Positions 12,046-24,515 of a stretch of DNA of 64,000 nucleotides are shown piece after piece. The notes beneath the pieces were generated by a model. The model did not search any database, had not been told where the DNA came from, and saw only the letters and a program-made list of their open reading frames with translations. The translations under genes were made by a program, and so were the position numbers. The stretch is from Tyto alba. Its lineage: Eukaryota; Chordata; Aves; Strigiformes; Tytonidae. The stretch is from the NCBI RefSeq assembly GCF_018691265.1, contig NW_024881282.1, forward strand, positions 53,823,122-53,887,121, given 5' to 3'. How positions within the stretch are numbered: position 1 is the first letter of the stretch; the number at the start of each line of letters is the position of its first letter.

Positions 12046-14019
12046 TTAAATGTTCCCTGTAATGAGAATCGTTGTCACAGAGAAATTTCACAGAATTGAC
12101 ATTTTCCCTGTTAGAATCATAACTGCATCTGCAAGATGAGTGACCAGAATACCTAATGACTCATCCAGTTAAAAATATCTTAAGGAGCTGAAAAATGAGA
12201 GCACTTAACGTCATCTAATGCAGCCTGGAGAGGGAATAGGAGCAGACTTATTTTCCAAATGTGACGTGTAAAAATGGCCTGTTTCAGACACAAACAGTAA
12301 GCCTGTTACACTGATATTTTAAAGATACTTAAATATTCTGATATTTATCAGAACATAATTTTAAAATTAAAGTATTGGCTCATCAGGGTTAATTTCAATT
12401 AAATATAGGCCATAATTAGAAAAGACAATAATCAAAGCATCTGTTCAACACAGCTTTTAGATCTGTGGGGATCTAAAAGTGGGGATCCTGAATCTCCTTC
12501 ATCAAATCCACACCAAAACAGTGCTGCCTCTGAGCACTGAGCCAGGCCTGTCTCCTGTTTAGGACCAGATGGGATGGTGGTGGGCATGTACTAGAAATAA
12601 GCTAGTTGGTTTTATGCTTTGATTTTGACTGAAATTATATTTGACTCTCACAGTGAAAATTGACTGGAGCAAGAAATTTGTTCTGATGTCCTGTTTACTC
12701 TCTATGTGAAAAAAAAAAAAATCCTCTCTGCATCTTTCCAGTTATGTAGTACATATGCACATATTGCCACTTAAATGCTTACACAAAATATTTTGATAGC
12801 TCTCTGTAATAAGGATCCACCCAAGTGTAGGGAAAGATTGAATGATCAAAATCAGTAGACTGAAGCTGAAAATGTGTCTTGGACTTCAGTCATGTGTGAG
12901 TGGCTCCTATCTGAAAGAAAGGAATTTTTTTTGTAAAAACAAGCTGAGAAAGACAGATGGAAATCATGTCCCTGCCTTACTATGGCATTTTGCTGCAGGC
13001 AAATACTATCGTGGTTATCTATACCAAAGCTAAATGTAATATCTTATGTAGTTTCAACAACTCAAACAGAATTCCTCATTAGGAAATTATCTGGAGAGTT
13101 GTTTTAGGAGATGAAAGCCATCATCGTAACCTTTTATTCTCATATTCTTTCCTCATGTCATCTGTGTATATGGGTAACTTCAAAGATAATCTCTCAAACT
13201 GTATCTGCTACAGGTCCAGATCTTATAAAAGCATGGTACATTTGTAAGTTTAGGCACAGCAAGTATTCTCATCAATTTCAGTGGACCCTCTGGTATATAA
13301 GGATAAGCATAGCACAAATCCTGGTATGATTAGAGCCTTACAGTGGTCCTCATCCTTACTTGAAAGGAGAATAAGGCCTTTTCTTCCCAAAGGGTTTATC
13401 ACTGGTCATAAACAACAAGTTATCCTTTTATTGCCTTGTATAATCCCTGGCAAAAGAGACGATCAAAGTCTAGCAAAGAGCCAGGAAGCTCTGGCTATAA
13501 CCATGCACATTATTTATAAAGTATACATGTGAGTAACTCAACAAGAGTCCCCCACTAAGAGGAGATTAATTGTTTTTTTTTTTTCCAAAGCTCTTGTTGG
13601 GAAATTATTCCCAGCAAACTGCTCTCAAACTCCAAAAACTGTAGATGTCCTTATAAAACACAGTCTCGCACCTTGATGCCCATCTAGGGGCAACCCCACA
13701 GAATAACCTTTATTTCTCAGATGTGGAGAAGATGCTGGCAGCCTCTCAGGAGGGAAACAGAGATGAGGGGGCACAGGGTGGGCAGCATAACATGGGGCCA
13801 GCTGCTTGGGAGGCTGAGACCCTCCATCCCAGGAGGCCCTTGGCAGAGCCACGGCTGGTCTGATCACCTTGGTGTGGGAGTCCTGCCTCGAGTAGGGGGT
13901 GGATGAGTGGCAACTGGAGGCCTTCTACCCTAAATTTCTGTTATTTTGTGATGAATACTAGAGCAAGACAGGTAGTTTGGACCACAGAAGCACAAATTAC
14001 CTTTGCACTTGCAAAGGAT

Positions 14020-14130
14020 TGTGTGTGTGCTTAACAGGGTTATCAACTTCCCAGGATGGCTGTGCACATACCTGCACTTTTAATAAATTCAGTGGGACTA
14101 CTACTCTATGCCCTTAAATATGAGAAAACA
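14020..14130. repeat. Ancient amniote dispersed repeat fragment
   Basis: The block with 'TAAATTCAGTGGGACTACTA' followed by 'TGCCCTTAAATATG', with a 'GTGCTTAACAG' start, resembles the old repeat common in turtles, crocodilians and birds. That repeat has a core of the type 'TTCAATGGGACTACTC...TGCTTAAAG'. It is strongly diverged. The family name and class were not verified. Confidence 0.4.
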
Positions 14131-17100
14131 GTTGTTGATTGTCATGCAGAGTCTAAGGGCTTTGGACAGCAGGACACATTTTGACAATTGTTTGCTTCTG
14201 GATCATGTGTGGTGCTGCCAGCATCATTGCTTGGTTGGTTCGGCCCTCTTGCCAGGTAGTCAGTAGGGGAGGGTAAAGCAATGGCCAATGTTATCTTGAC
14301 CTCTTGCGCCGTTTGCAAGGAAAAGAAGTAATACTAAGCCAAGAAAGTTTGGGTATTGTTTGAGGCTAATAATATCCCGTTGAAACACATGTATTAATTA
14401 TTAATACAAATTACATCAGATAGCAAAAATGCATGCACATAAAATTGACTTATATTTACATTTGAAACATTTTTGTCTTCTACAGCATGAAAGTTTGTCT
14501 TTAATGGCATATTAGTGTTTAGTTAATGCTACATTAGCTGATTTTTAATGTACTAAACTAGCAACAAAGAAATCACAGTCCAGACATTACCTCAAGAAGA
14601 AAATGCAGAAAGAATCATGCATGAGAAAGAAGTGTTTACTTTTTTTCTTTTCGCTGACTGTCTCATCAGACAAACTTCATTAGAAATAGAGTCTATAAAA
14701 TAACACTTAGCACATTACAGAAGATCATGTCAAGGGTAACTGTGTAGTGTGATAGCAAGGGAATTAAACCAGCCATTCACATTAACAATAACAAGTATTC
14801 AACATCTAATCTCCTATGTACCATTGGAAAATCTTTCTCTGAATGAGCATGTCAGCATTTTACCCCTTTTTTGTAATGAGTTTGCCCACTCAGGAGAGAA
14901 AAAGAATTTTAATGAAATGCTAATGCAATACTTGTAGATTTATTTGCAATTTTACAAAAAAAAATTTTTAATTAATTATTTAAGAGAGCTATACATTGGT
15001 GACACAAATATAGTAAACATATATTTAATCTGTGGATAGCTGATAGCCTCCGGATTGCATTGAACTATATAGGTTTCCATAGAGATGGTTACATTAAGGT
15101 TACGTGATGTAACAACAAAGACTGATATAAGTCATGCTAAAAGGAATTTGAGTAAAGGGAAACTGTAAGTGGCAAATACTGTCAGAGACAATAGCTATGA
15201 AGAGACTCTCCTCCACAACGCCTGGCTAGAAGTAGCTTGGTTACCAATTAACAGTCCAGGTAAACTGGTAATGGTGTGTGGGCCGAGGCAGTGGCAGGTT
15301 GACATAAGAGCCCGCTGAGACGGTGCCCCTGAGGCGCGAGCGCTGGGGCAGGGAACAGCACCCTCCTCCGCAGCGATGCCCTGGATGGGCGGCTTCCAGC
15401 CAGCCACCAAGCAAACTAAGAAAGCAGAATCCACTGGAACTAAGACGTTTTTCTATCAATCATACTAAAAACTGTGTAGGTGAATAGTGTATGTATATGT
15501 ATGTTTTTCTCCTTATTTGCATGCTTTACTCTCTGTTTATTTAATGAGCTGCATACTCAAGATTTTCATTAAGACTTCTAAGTATATTACTTCTTAATAC
15601 TTGTTTCTCTAGGAAAAGATCATTGAATTCCCCTTATTTATATTTTATATTTAATTTTTCCTGTACGCTCATGTTATGTCTCAAATGATTTCCACCTCAA
15701 CACAATCTTTGTTCCTGAAAGGTAGGTTTCCTGCCACTAAATTTTAGCCCTGTAGAGTTTAGCACCTTGTCTGTGCTTGTTGTCCGGGTTCCTTCTACAA
15801 TCATTGAAGAGACAGAGGCCTCTCCAGGAGGTCAACTCATTTGATTTGTCTCAGATGCCTTCTTTAGACCTTGATGAATCACTCAGTCATAGGAGGGCTT
15901 ATATCTTTCTGCTTTGATTTTAGAGAATGCCTGTCTAACTCCTTTATACCCAGTGGCTAGCTTTTAGATGACCAAAGTCAGGAGAGCTGGATTTCAAGTT
16001 TTCCTGCTATAACGATGCTCCTCTACAGAAATGGTTGCTTTAGAGGATCATCCCACAGTTGCTTAAATAAGCCAATTGCTCAGAAGAGGATATACAGTTA
16101 ATTTGTTCTCCTTGTTTTTTCCTGGCTGGACTGGCTTGATAGAATCTGCGTGGTGGTCAAAATCGTACAGTGGGGGGGCTCAGATCCTATTTAAAGGACT
16201 TCTTCATGGCCATGACTGCTAACATCTCCAATCATACAGCCATGCGCAGATGCAACACGACCTGTGGAGCTGTCAGGGCAGTGAGTTATTTATATAGGAA
16301 CTGCTTCTCTTCAGAGAGGCTCTGTGAGGGGCTGGATGGGATCTCCCTCGATCCAGAGCCTTTCCAAGTGCTTCAGTTTCACCATCACGCCACATGCGCA
16401 GTAACACACCTCACGCCCTTTTCTGGAGGGGAAGATGGTAGTTAAATTATAACCTAACCCATATAATGAATGGGCTCCCCTGGCTGATAAATAAACATAA
16501 ATGAGTTGTAATTATATGACGATCCTTCTTATAGAGATTTCTGCCTGGCAATAGCAAAGTATTTCACAGACTTCAGGGGAAAATTAATTCTGTGCAAGGG
16601 CGTAATATAAGGTCTAAGTACTGCTTAATTTTCACTCATGCTTTCTAAATAACACCTAAGAAGCACTTCAAACGTGCAAAGGTCCTGGCCTGGTCTTTTG
16701 ACTTTCACCAGTTAATTTAGGTTCAACCTACTAAATGGGGGATTTTAAGGTCATTGTGAAGTACAAGGAAAGTCTGAGAATAGAAGCCAGTTTTTCTTAG
16801 TTCCTAAACACCAAGATCTTAGATGCCCTTATACACAAAGATACTCATTTCCTATGCCAAAACTATTAAACATCTTCTCTAAAAGTTTTTCAGACCTCTT
16901 TTTAAAAGCACTTCTACAGATTTCAGGAAGTTCTTAATACCTTATTAGCATTTTTGCAAATTGATCTTTGATGGCTTTCTCCCTCTGATGGTTATATATT
17001 CCACAGCTGCTGTCTTGACAAGGCAAGCAGCAGGAATCTGCTTGTCTTTGGGCTCCCTTTACTCTCACAAGGTGCATTCCATTCATACAGAGATGTAATT

Positions 17101-17664
17101 AACAACCTTCTGGCTTCTCCACTCAAGCACACCTTCTAACTGATCATTACCAGGAACAACAGGGTGTTCTCCCTAACAACAATTTCATTTGCATTTAATT
17201 ATGCTGTATCAGGCGATAGTGAAGGTGACAGGAGAGGTAAAATAGTTCTCTATTAATTCAGGAAGATGGTAGCAGTTCTGTTGCTTTTAATGAGGTAAAT
17301 TGTGCTACATGGATGTTTCCAAATGCATATGTAGTGCCTTTCCTGAAAAGCGGGAAGTTGGCTGGTTTTCACTTTCAGTGTAGCCAGGATGTTCTAAACA
17401 TTCTCATTTGCAGGGACTTGCTCCATTTACCTTCCTCTAATTCCAAGTGGGTGGGGGTTTCCAGCCTATCTCTTATTTTCCTAAGCAAACATTACTGTGC
17501 AACTCCATAGGAAACAGTCTTCATGCTAACTTTCAGTGGATGATGCTTTTGGCAAGAAAACCTTCTTCAGTAGAGATATAAGCTACAAAGTAAGTTTTCA
17601 TTTAAAGCACCTTCTCTCTTACCTTCCCTAATGATCAGTGATCCAACATCCCTCTTCTTTCAGA

Positions 17665-17740
17665 GCCTTATCCAAAGGCTGCTAAAGTCAGTGAGTCTTC
17701 CCATTGATGTCAGTGATATTTGTCCCTCTTGGGTAACAAC
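17665..17740. repeat. Ancient amniote palindromic repeat fragment
   Basis: The stretch reads 'TATCCAAAGGCTGCTAAAGT', then 'CAGTGAGTCTTCCCATTGAT' and 'GTCAGTG'. This matches the inverted core I associate with an old amniote repeat, with two mirrored 'TGAAGTCAATGGGA' arms around 'GTCTTTCC'. It is diverged and non-functional as a transposon. The class was not verified. Confidence 0.45.
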
Positions 17741-19594
17741 TCAAGTCATTTAATACTTAAAAACCGATGAAATCAATGAGTTTGTATCAGCAAGTCATCC
17801 CTGTTATTTGCTTATTACAGTGTCATAGACCTAGAGAGCCCAGGTGACCCAGAAGCAGCATCCCACTGGGCAGCCGAAGCCTGTCTGCCCCGTGACAGAG
17901 GAGAAGTCCCTCGCCACCACTCCTGCCCCGAGCTCCAGCAGAACTTTCCTTACTGATAGACATTTGCCCCACCAAAACCACAGATTCAGTTATTGACCTT
18001 TGATGACATTCATGCACTATATGGTGCATGTATAGTGGAAGGAGAAGCAGAACTGCACCCAAGGGTGCGTGAGTGCTGAATGCAGCTGTAGAGGTGTGGC
18101 AGGTTTGCAGGATCTACTGCTTTTTTGCTGTTTCTCAGACACTAATTTTTACGTATTATCCCCCATTCCCAAGTACAAATAAAATAACAAACTACTTTTA
18201 AAAGTAGCTCCTCTGAGTATTGCTGTTGCAAGAATACTTTTTAAAATGTATCAGAAGGGTTACAATCCAAAAAAAGTCTGTATTTTTTAATGATGTGAAT
18301 ATGAATGAGAACTCAGGAACACAGGAGACTTGGATTAGGAATATTCATGCAGGAAAACTCAGTATAATAAGTGAAACAGAAAATATTTTCCCATGTAAAA
18401 CAAAGAAGAATTCTTTCACAGTTTATAATCCTCTCTTTAGTAAAGTCTGTGATGAAGTGCATGACTAAGTACTACTCTGTACATGAGATTTTAAAATTCT
18501 TCATACCATTTGCAGGGTAACCAGGAGTGCCTCAATTAGAAATGTGTTACCCTTTTGCTTTTTAAAAAGCTGTAGTGGCTCAACAAAGGAATCAGGAACA
18601 AATTCTATAGCTTCTTTCACACAATGTATGTAGAAGCTTTCTTCCAGCAAGTTCTGGCCTGACATTTACTTCAAGAAAGTACTTATCTCTGGGAGCATAC
18701 CAGGAAGGAAACTATAAAAATACATTTGAGGATCTTGTCAAATTAAAAGTAGGCGACAAAGAACAAGCCTCTGCTGATATTTCAGTGCATTCCAGAAACT
18801 CACCCTGTTGGCCAGTTGTGTGTTCCCCATACCAGATAAAGATAGAGATTATTCCTGGCTTTTATCTTTAAATTTATGGGTTTATTTTGCCTGTAGCTTC
18901 CCTGTCACTGCACTTTTCTGTAAGGTTCAGAGAGAGTACGTATTTCAAGAGAAGAAAAGAAAAGCCATCCAGTTCTTTCTTAGGAAATATCTGTTGACCT
19001 CCAGTTGGCCCAGACATATGTGCACAGAAGAAGCAGGGTTTTACAGTGCAGGAAGCCAAATTAATAGAGAGCCTGCTTCAGAATTAGCAAACAAAGATTT
19101 AACTCATATAAACTTCAGTTCTAAAGGCATTTGTAGAAAGGAAATGGAAATTTTTAGACAGCTTTAATGACAACAGAAACTGTTTGCCTTACAGTCTTTT
19201 GTATGCCATAATCACTTATACATGCTTAGATTTGTGTATTTCACATTCTTACCTTATTCTTTGTGTGGAAAAAAAATGACACACATAATAATGGTGTGTC
19301 GTAATAGCAATGTGTGAAAGAGTAAAATCCGTGGTCTAGTAACCACTCTGTGGCATGCAGCTAGAAAGCTGTGAGCCAGACAGACTTGGTGAATACAGCA
19401 GGCCTGAGGGATCTGGGAGATGTGCTCTGCACCTCCCAGACTAACTCATTACCATCTGGCCAGGTGCAGCCCTGCTCTGACATTCAAGAGAGAGGTTCTG
19501 GACAGCTTTTAAAGAGTCTGATGGCAAGATGAGTAAAAATGATCTAAGTACCTAGGTGTTCACTTTAGGGTGACTGAATTGTTCTCTAGGCCTT

Positions 19595-19690
19595 CTCTCC
19601 TGTGCACCGAATAAATGTCCACTGACTTCAGTGGGAACTTAAATACCTACAGGTCGATTCAGTTGCTTAAACGTAGGCATCAAATGCAAC
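19595..19690. repeat. Ancient amniote repeat fragment (GACTTCAGTGGGA type)
   Basis: The core 'CCACTGACTTCAGTGGGAAC' is followed by 'TTAAATACCTACAGG'. This resembles the old dispersed element with 'CATTGACTTCAATGGGAGTT' and 'TAAATACCTTTG'. It is probably related to the fragments near 17700 and 39700. Confidence 0.4.
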
Positions 19691-22600
19691 TCATGTGAGA
19701 GGCACTAGGTTATCCCACCCAGCTTCCCCCACCACTCCAGAAAGAATTGGGGCTCCCATGGGTCACAGATGCCCACCCTGCATGGGTAGGTGGCTCAGAT
19801 AATCACAGCTCAGCAGACCAGTAACTCTGGTTGCTCCAGAAACATATTGTCAAACAACTGCATTGTGCCCTTAGCTCACATGCAGATGCATAAATTTGGA
19901 AGTTATAAGTTTGCAGAGAATTAGACAAATTCCATATTTCATTGCAATATACCACACCCAACTCAGCCTGTTTCTGAACTGCAGCCAGGGAAGTGCCAGA
20001 GCACTGTTAACTAATGATGGGTTTTCACTTCAGTGCCTACAGTGCGTAACTAGATTGGGTTTACTGAGGTTTCAATGCAAACCAAATGTAGGTGCCACAC
20101 AGATTTCTGGCATGACTACTTAGCTTTGTGGATAATAGTTTTTACTCATTTTATAGAGTAGAATGGATATGACATGATATTTTATGGGGACTTAGAAACA
20201 AATCCCTGCTCCAATAAGCTTAAATGATGTAAGGAGTTTAAAATGGATTAATTTGTATTGCTCGTGGAGACCTTAAGGTGTATAGCTTTTACTTCTCTGT
20301 TCATTTTCTACCCGACTAACCCTTATCTTTCTCTGAGAGCTGACACATAATGTGCTACCAGTTCCTGGAGAGCAGCAGCTAGTTGCAACCTGCATTGCTA
20401 GAATCTAGTGTGTTGAACTAAGTTGTGTCTTTTAAACACAAACCAGTTGGTGGAAGGTTCTGGGAAAAGAAGTAAAGCAAAAACTGGACCTTTAGTGGAA
20501 AACAATACTGAAAGTGACTGGGAGGGAACTGCAGGTGGGAGCTTTCATGTGCTTGTGTAGGCTGCAGTGCAATCCATGCCTGTGCTGAGCTGAAAGTCCT
20601 CTGTAGTGTCTGCAACCTCCATTACTCACAGTTCAACACATGAGGAGCCATGGGAGGAAAGTGCTCTTTATTTGCCTGAATATCTACAGAGGACCTCAGC
20701 ACACAGCATGTTACTCAAAGGTCTGGGTAGCAGTCAGCTTTTTAAAGAACTCCATAAATAGACCTGCTTGTCAAAGCCACAAAAAAGGTATACTGTGGAG
20801 GTATAGCGCCTGTAGAGAGTCAAGTCAGGTACGTGGGTAAAAGCTCCGGCCAGCAGCAGCCAGTCACACAACCATTTCTCAGATTTGCCCAAATGGCAAG
20901 AGCATTGTAATTAAAGAGTGAATGTTCAATTTTGCCATACTCATCATTTGGATCTATGTTTAAATAAGTGACGCAAGCAATATGTGACTACCTTACAGCA
21001 ACTGCCTTTCCTCTCTCCTCTCCCTCTTAAAGCAAAAGTAGCCAAGAGCAGATCGAAGGAAGCATTACAAAATATTTCATAATCAAGTGTTCAAATATCT
21101 TTAACAGTTAATTTGGCTAACTCCTATTTTAAGCCACTTGACGTTCAAGAACTCAGGGTTTTATCTGACAAAATGTTAATTGAAGGTGAATTGAAACCTT
21201 TCATGTTTCAATAGAAATAGCAAGCAAGTGTTAGGAGACCAGCAAACCCCACAAGCCTCAGACAGCACTCTCCAGGACTGGAAGCTGCCTCCAGTCACCT
21301 TCACCTTCACAATAACCTTGAGAGAAATTTGCAAGCTGATGACAAATGTACTTTCAGAATATTTTGTGTGGAGACACATAACTTTCACTAAAGCCCAATG
21401 CAATGACCTAAGCTGTAGGACACCCCCACCAGAACTACAAGCACATGCCCAATTACAGTGTGTGTAAGTTATCATAAATAATAAAAATTTTATAAATAAA
21501 TAAAATAAATCTGACAATAATCTTTATTTCAGAAATTATTTTTAGAAAAAAGCTTTTATCTACCCAGGATTTTAGAGGAAAATATTCTAATCTTTTTTTT
21601 TTTTTTGTCTCTCCCTAAATTCTCACCCTCTGAGAAAATTTGTCGTGACATTTTTCAGCATCTTCTGTCAACAAAATAGAGAAAACACGATGCACCTTTA
21701 TCTGTCTACACAACAAAGTAATCGCCCTAGAAGTGGAGTACTGCATACCAAATACTCAAATAAAATTGCTCATAATCAATCCCCCAAAGTCATTAACATT
21801 TTGAATAATTAATAAATTCAAGAAAATTACAAACTGTTCAAAGACAATCCATGAAAAAAACCTGAGACTGCCAAGCAAGTTATTCATTGTAAATTATTGC
21901 TCTGCTGATGCAGTTACATCACATAATATGAAGCACTCAACCCTTCAAGAACCAAATGTTTCACTACCCTTTCTAATGGGTGGCAAGCAGATGAAATGAA
22001 GCACCCAGAGAGAACTAACAGAGGAGAAACCTTGCAGTGACAGGAGATTATGCTCAACATATATAGTATTTCATATATCGGGAGTGCTGAGATTCCTTCT
22101 AAGTAGAATAATAAAAAAATAATAAAGTAACACCAGAACAAGGGGGATGCTGCGACCAGAATGAGTGTCAGAATGAATTTTCATTAGGCACAGCTGGAAG
22201 GTCTGAGAATGTGTTGTGTAACCAAGTCTATTAAAATTAAACTGTGTGATAACTGCTGACACAGCAATTGAGCTGCTTATACCAAAGGCAGCCCCACAGC
22301 TGGTGTACAACAGCACACAACCCCACACAGACCAGTGAACACCACTTGATCCAGAGGTCATCAGAAACATTTTTTTTAAAGAATCTTCAGTGACTGTAAA
22401 ATAGGCAATGTTGAAAATTACCACTAGGTTTATAAACTGCTGCCAAATCCTTTGTGGTATATGAATGATAGACTTTAATGAATTGTGGCATCTTCCTCCA
22501 CAATATACTATCAAAAATATCTGGTACAATAAAGGTAATATTTGAGAAGCTTTCATCCTCCCAGTCTTCTGTTAATAAAATACAGACACTAATCAGATGT

Positions 22601-23439
22601 TGCCTTTTAAGTGCAAATCAGAGCAGAGATTCACATTCTTAAGGATATTTTTACCATGCTTTGTCCTACTGTCAGATATGAAATGTGTGCAGACTGTAAA
22701 TGGGTAACTCAAGATACTTCTTCCCTGGGATAATTTCAGTGTGTTTCTATTATTCAGACCAGATTCCAGACATACCTAGCTATCCTTCCTGCACTGGCTT
22801 TACACATAGGTAAAGCAGGTATTTGCAGAGGAGATCAACGTGTTAGGGGTGCCTGAAGAGCCTTGTCCTCTCTTCACTGCCTGGTGAAGCTACAGCTCTG
22901 CAAAGCTCATCTGGCTTCTACTGCCAAGAGAGAGGTGGGTGGGGTGGAGAGGTGTTGGGGTAGCTGCTGCCCCCCACTCCTTCCATCTCATCAGTGGCAG
23001 CAAAGTCATCTCCCAAAGGCTCTTCCCCCTAACCTGGTTCACGTTTCATGTGAGGTTTATCCATAGGCTTGTCCATTCTTCTCCCCTGGGAAATGCCGAG
23101 GTCCCTGGCCCACGCTCAGGTCACCACTCCCTGCTGTGCCTGTGCTGCTGAGGAGCCTTCAGTGCTCTGTGCTGTTTGACTGGACCACAAAACAGAGTTG
23201 GAAGAGGTCCTTAGGAGCCCACTTCTGCTTCCAAATCTTTGGAAAAAAAAGTACATTAACATCTACTTTTCATTCCTAAAGCAAAAGATCATTTTTGCAG
23301 CAGACTTTACCCCCGACTAATAACATTTCACCTAAAGTAATTTCTCCAGAACAGCATCAAATGCATTAAAACCAAGAAAAAACCCTGGCTTCTTTCCCAT
23401 CAAATATCAGTAGTAAACCCTTTTATAAAATTTTGCATG

Positions 23440-24515
23440 TGTGTTGGGTTTCTGTGGTGATGTTTTTGGTAGCAGGTGAGGGGGCTAGAGTGGTGGCCCC
23501 TGTGAGAATCTTCTCAAAAGCTCCCTGGCTCCAAGTCGGACCCACCTCTGGCCAGGGCTGAGACAATTAGCGATGGTGGCTGTGCCTCTGTGAGAATGTG
23601 TTTAAGAAGGGGAACCTGAGAGGGGGGTTGAAATTTGTGAGGACGAGTTATGAGAAGGACACCTATGTGAACACCAAGGTCAGTGGAAGGAAGGACGAGG
23701 AAGGGGTGGAGGTGCGCTGGTGAAGAGAGCCCCCCCTGTATCCCATGGTGAAATGGCAGGGCTGTCCCTCTGCCACCAATGGAGAGCCACTGTGGAGCAG
23801 GGGCTGACCTGAAGCCTGTGGAGGAGCCCACACCAGAACAGACATCTGTGCTTGAAAGAGGCTGGGACTCTGAGGGGAGAAGCAGCCCCCGCTTTTGTAG
23901 TTTGGTGCTGGAGAACTGCAATATGTGGGGGTGACCCATGCCAGATCAGCATGGGGACAGGTGAATCCTGTGGGAAGAATGCATGCTGAAGAAAGTTCAT
24001 GCACTGTCTCCTGTGAGAGGGAAGCCACGTGGAGCAGGGGAAGACTGTGTGGTGTTCCACCCTGCCCCTCCGGAGGAGGAAGGAGCAGCAGGATTGACAG
24101 TAACAACACACACACACCCCCACCCCCATCCCCTGCCCCCTGTGTCACTGAGGGGGGATGAGGCAGAGAGATGGGGAGCAGAGCTGAGTCCAGGAAGAAG
24201 GGAGGGGTGGGGGGAAGTGATTTTAAGATATGGTAACACTTCTCACTGTTCCACTCTGTCTGTTGAGTGTTGGGTTTTGTTAGTGTTTGAATTAAAGTGA
24301 TTTTCTTTTTCTTCCCTAAGGAATCTGTCTTTGGCCTGTGACCTTAACGGGTGAGTCACCCCTCTCTATCGTTATCTCAATTTCCAAGCCTTTTGTTTCA
24401 TTTAGTCTTTTCAACACCACCCCACCACCCTTCTCCCCCTGTCCTGTGCTGCAGGGGAAGGGGTAAGTGCACTGCTGGATGGCGCTCAGTTCCTCTCTAG
24501 GCTCAAACAAGAACA
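23440..24515 (+). mobile_element. Solo LTR of an endogenous retrovirus (avian ERVL-type) with 5-bp TSD
   Basis: The 1,076-bp element begins TGTGTTGGG and ends ACA, so it has TG...CA termini. It is flanked by the perfect duplication GCATG (23435-23439 and 24516-24520). The sequence follows an LTR I recognise from bird genomes: a 'GTGTTGGGTTT...GGTAGC' start, a 'CAAGTCGGACCCACC' block, a TATA-like TGTTTAAG near 23599, internal GGAGCAG-type degenerate repeats, an ATTAAA polyadenylation signal at 24291-24296, and a 'CCTGTGACCTTAACGGGTGA' U5 block. No gag, pol or env is attached, so it is a recombination-derived solo LTR. The long open frames on either strand inside it are chance products of its GC-rich repeats. 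The ERVL assignment rests on family resemblance and TSD length. Confidence 0.88.

Larger units (their letters stand above)
12046..23439. other. Intergenic DNA, AT-rich, old repeat fragments
   Basis: No gene is recognised. The stretch contains AT-rich blocks with many TAAT-type cores (about 12290-12440 and 14350-14480), small palindromes, and scattered fragments of an ancient amniote repeat, which are listed separately. GC-rich patches at 13690-13900 and 15290-15400 carry only chance open frames. The 161-codon minus frame at 22071-22556 has no domain and no exon context. Confidence 0.6.

Noticed and set aside
16170..16445. 91-codon open frame beside NRF1-like motifs
   Set aside because: It starts at GTG, has no domain and no splice signals. 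Only the motifs are kept as a finding.
22071..22556. 161-codon minus-strand open frame rich in hydrophobic residues
   Set aside because: The hydrophobic look comes from AT-rich codons. There is no receptor or channel motif, and it is not AVPR1A.
23175..23230. Possible minus-strand CR1 tail (GTTGGAAGAGGTCCTTAGGA)
   Set aside because: The similarity is limited to about 40 bases, with no terminal ATTCTATG repeats and no adjoining CR1 sequence.
23514..24300. Several 100-160-codon open frames on both strands
   Set aside because: All lie inside the solo LTR and are produced by its GC-rich internal repeats.
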